Below, in pieces: positions 62,827 to 64,000 of a DNA stretch of 64,000 bases; position 1 is the first letter of the stretch, and every line of letters starts with the position of its first letter. This stretch comes from Kitasatospora sp. GAS204B (lineage in GTDB: Bacteria; Actinomycetota; Actinomycetes; Streptomycetales; Streptomycetaceae). Both the position numbers and the translations under genes were made by a program. The notes under the pieces are model-generated. The model searched no databases, was not told the DNA's origin, and was given only the letters and a program-made list of their open reading frames with translations. The stretch spans positions 248,001-312,000 of the forward strand of contig NZ_JARZAG010000005.1 in NCBI RefSeq assembly GCF_029892155.1, given 5' to 3'.

Positions 62827-62960
62827 CTCGGTCCTCTCCACGTACGTGATCTCCTGACGTCAGTGTGACGCGCCCGCTCCCGGGCTGAGATCGGTGCACG
62901 GAGGGACGGCCCGGCGCTCGAGCCATCGACGGCCCACCAGGCGTGAGTTCAGCGCCGGCC

Positions 62961-64000
62961 TCAGGCCGCTTCGGCGGGCACCCGTCCCGAGGCGACCGCG
63001 TCGAGCAGTGCCTGGTGGTCGTGCTCGTTCTGGTCGGCGTAGGTCTCCGCGAAGCGCGTCAGCGCCTGGTCGAACACGTCGCTGCGGCCCAGGTAGGCGG
63101 CGATGGCGATCCGGTCGCCGGATCTGGCGTGGGCGCGGGCGAGGGTGGCGCCGCACAACTCGCCGAAGGCGCGCATGCCGCGCGGCACCATCTGCGACGG
63201 CTCGGCGATGCCCTTCCAGTCGCGCAGCTGGCGTACGTAGAAGTCGCGCTCGACGCCGTCCGGCGCGTGCACGTGCTCCCAGCCGAGGAAGATGTCGCTG
63301 GTGGCCTGCATCAGTCGCTGCCCGGCGACCACCCGCTCGCCCTGGGTGGCGTACCGGCTCGCGCCGGCGTGTGCGGCCAGCACCGACGGGTCGGCCTCCT
63401 TGGCCTGAAGGAAGAGGGGGTCCTCACCGTCCTTGCCGAGCATCAGCACGATCCAGCAGCGCGTACCGACGCTGCCGACGCCCACCACCTTGCGTGCCAT
63501 GTCGACCAGGGTGAACTGGCTGAGCAGGTGCCGGCGGTCCGTCTGGAGGCTGCTGCGGTACCGGGCGATCAGCTCCCGGATCATCTCCTCCAGCGCCTCG
63601 CCCGCGAGGCCGGGCATCAGGTCGCGGGCCCGGGTGATCACCGGCGGCTGCGAGGCGATCCGCCGCTCGCCGTCGACCACCTCGGTGAGCTTCTCGAACG
63701 CTTGCAGGCTGTCGCGGGTGCGCGCCTTGGCCAGCGTCTCGGACAGCATGGCGCGGCCGCGCTTGTGCAACCGCCCGGCCGCGATGGCCTGCAGCTGTTC
63801 GGCGTCCTGCCGGGCGTACCAGACGTCGAGATTGTTCATCCCGGCGAAGCGGCGCATCTGTTCACGGTAGGAGCGGACGGTGGCCTGCACGATCGCGGCG
63901 CGTTCCGCGTCGGTGAAACCGTTCTCGCGGCCGGCGATGACCATGCTGGCGGCCAGCCGTTTGACGTCCCACTCCCACGGGCCCGGCAGCGTCTCGTCGA
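62961..64000 (-). CDS. DUF2252 family protein, 5' part beyond window
   Basis: C-terminal ~346 residues visible; the reading frame continues to the window edge (DETLPGPWEWDVKRLAAS precedes the internal Met). DUF2252 proteins have a distant kinase/APH-like fold. Motifs: RKVVGVGSVGTRCWIVLM, FLQAKEADPSV, DFYVRQLRDWKG, GATLARAHARSGD. Function not established. Confidence 0.88.
   Translation of the reverse strand, partial: DETLPGPWEWDVKRLAASMVIAGRENGFTDAERAAIVQATVRSYREQMRRFAGMNNLDVWYARQDAEQLQAIAAGRLHKRGRAMLSETLAKARTRDSLQAFEKLTEVVDGERRIASQPPVITRARDLMPGLAGEALEEMIRELIARYRSSLQTDRRHLLSQFTLVDMARKVVGVGSVGTRCWIVLMLGKDGEDPLFLQAKEADPSVLAAHAGASRYATQGERVVAGQRLMQATSDIFLGWEHVHAPDGVERDFYVRQLRDWKGIAEPSQMVPRGMRAFGELCGATLARAHARSGDRIAIAAYLGRSDVFDQALTRFAETYADQNEHDHQALLDAVASGRVPAEAA

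Overview
High-GC actinobacterial chromosome, almost certainly a streptomycete (Streptomyces or Kitasatospora). The evidence is strong G/C third-position bias, GTG/TTG starts, several leaderless-looking genes, a Pup-proteasome locus, mycothiol biosynthesis, a chpC-chpH chaplin pair and a 2-methylisoborneol operon. Positions 1 to about 48.5 kb look like conserved core. The gene order (proteasome, trmI, recB-like, metH, PAC2, mshC, SCO1664/DUF3090/phosphomutase, M20 peptidase) parallels the Rv2097c-Rv2141c stretch of Mycobacterium tuberculosis as I remember it.

Layout. 1-13.1 kb, minus strand, Pup-proteasome system: arc (ATPase ring), dop, pup, an endonuclease VII-like gene, prcB, prcA, pafA, three FKBP-type prolyl isomerases, then pafB-pafC and the start of a zinc-ribbon gene. 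13.3-26.3 kb: ferredoxin, trmI, a site-2 protease, a RecB-like nuclease with a response regulator, an orphan ABC binding lipoprotein, a HAD hydrolase, metH and a membrane-anchored GH18-like protein. 26.3-34 kb: a mycothiol/DsbA-type reductase, an alpha/beta hydrolase, a hicAB toxin-antitoxin pair, a stand-alone AICAR transformylase under a clear ZTP (pfl) riboswitch, a HAD phosphatase, a GNAT enzyme, a secreted SGNH hydrolase and a PAC2 protein. 34-44.9 kb: a band-7/SPFH protein, mshC and its companions, an F420-type oxidoreductase, an aldo/keto reductase overlapping a RecD-like protein with eroded ATPase motifs, and small conserved hypotheticals. 45-48.2 kb: chpC, chpH and an M20 peptidase.

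At 48.43 kb lies tRNA-Leu(GAG). Immediately beyond it is a frameshifted tyrosine-integrase remnant, and the next 11 kb look accessory and partly decayed: a phosphotransferase, a large PP2C/SpoIIE phosphatase, an NTF2-like protein, a methyltransferase, tandem repeats, IS fragments and hydrolase fragments. Between two IS-like fragments sits the most interesting item: a cytochrome P450 with visibly lower GC followed directly by a 20-codon ORF with a near-perfect Shine-Dalgarno, an aromatic tail (NWFWV) and a terminator. This is the layout expected of a P450-modified ribosomal peptide (RiPP) locus.

59.2-64 kb: a PadR regulator with a perfect dyad at its start, its membrane-protein partner, the 2-methylisoborneol operon (synthase plus GPP C-methyltransferase, with an odd overlapping 38-codon ORF in front), a cupin/zinc-ribbon protein and a truncated DUF2252 gene. 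Motifs, overlaps and repeats were read from the sequence; family functions are established knowledge; promoters, coupling and remnant identities are inference. No database search was run.
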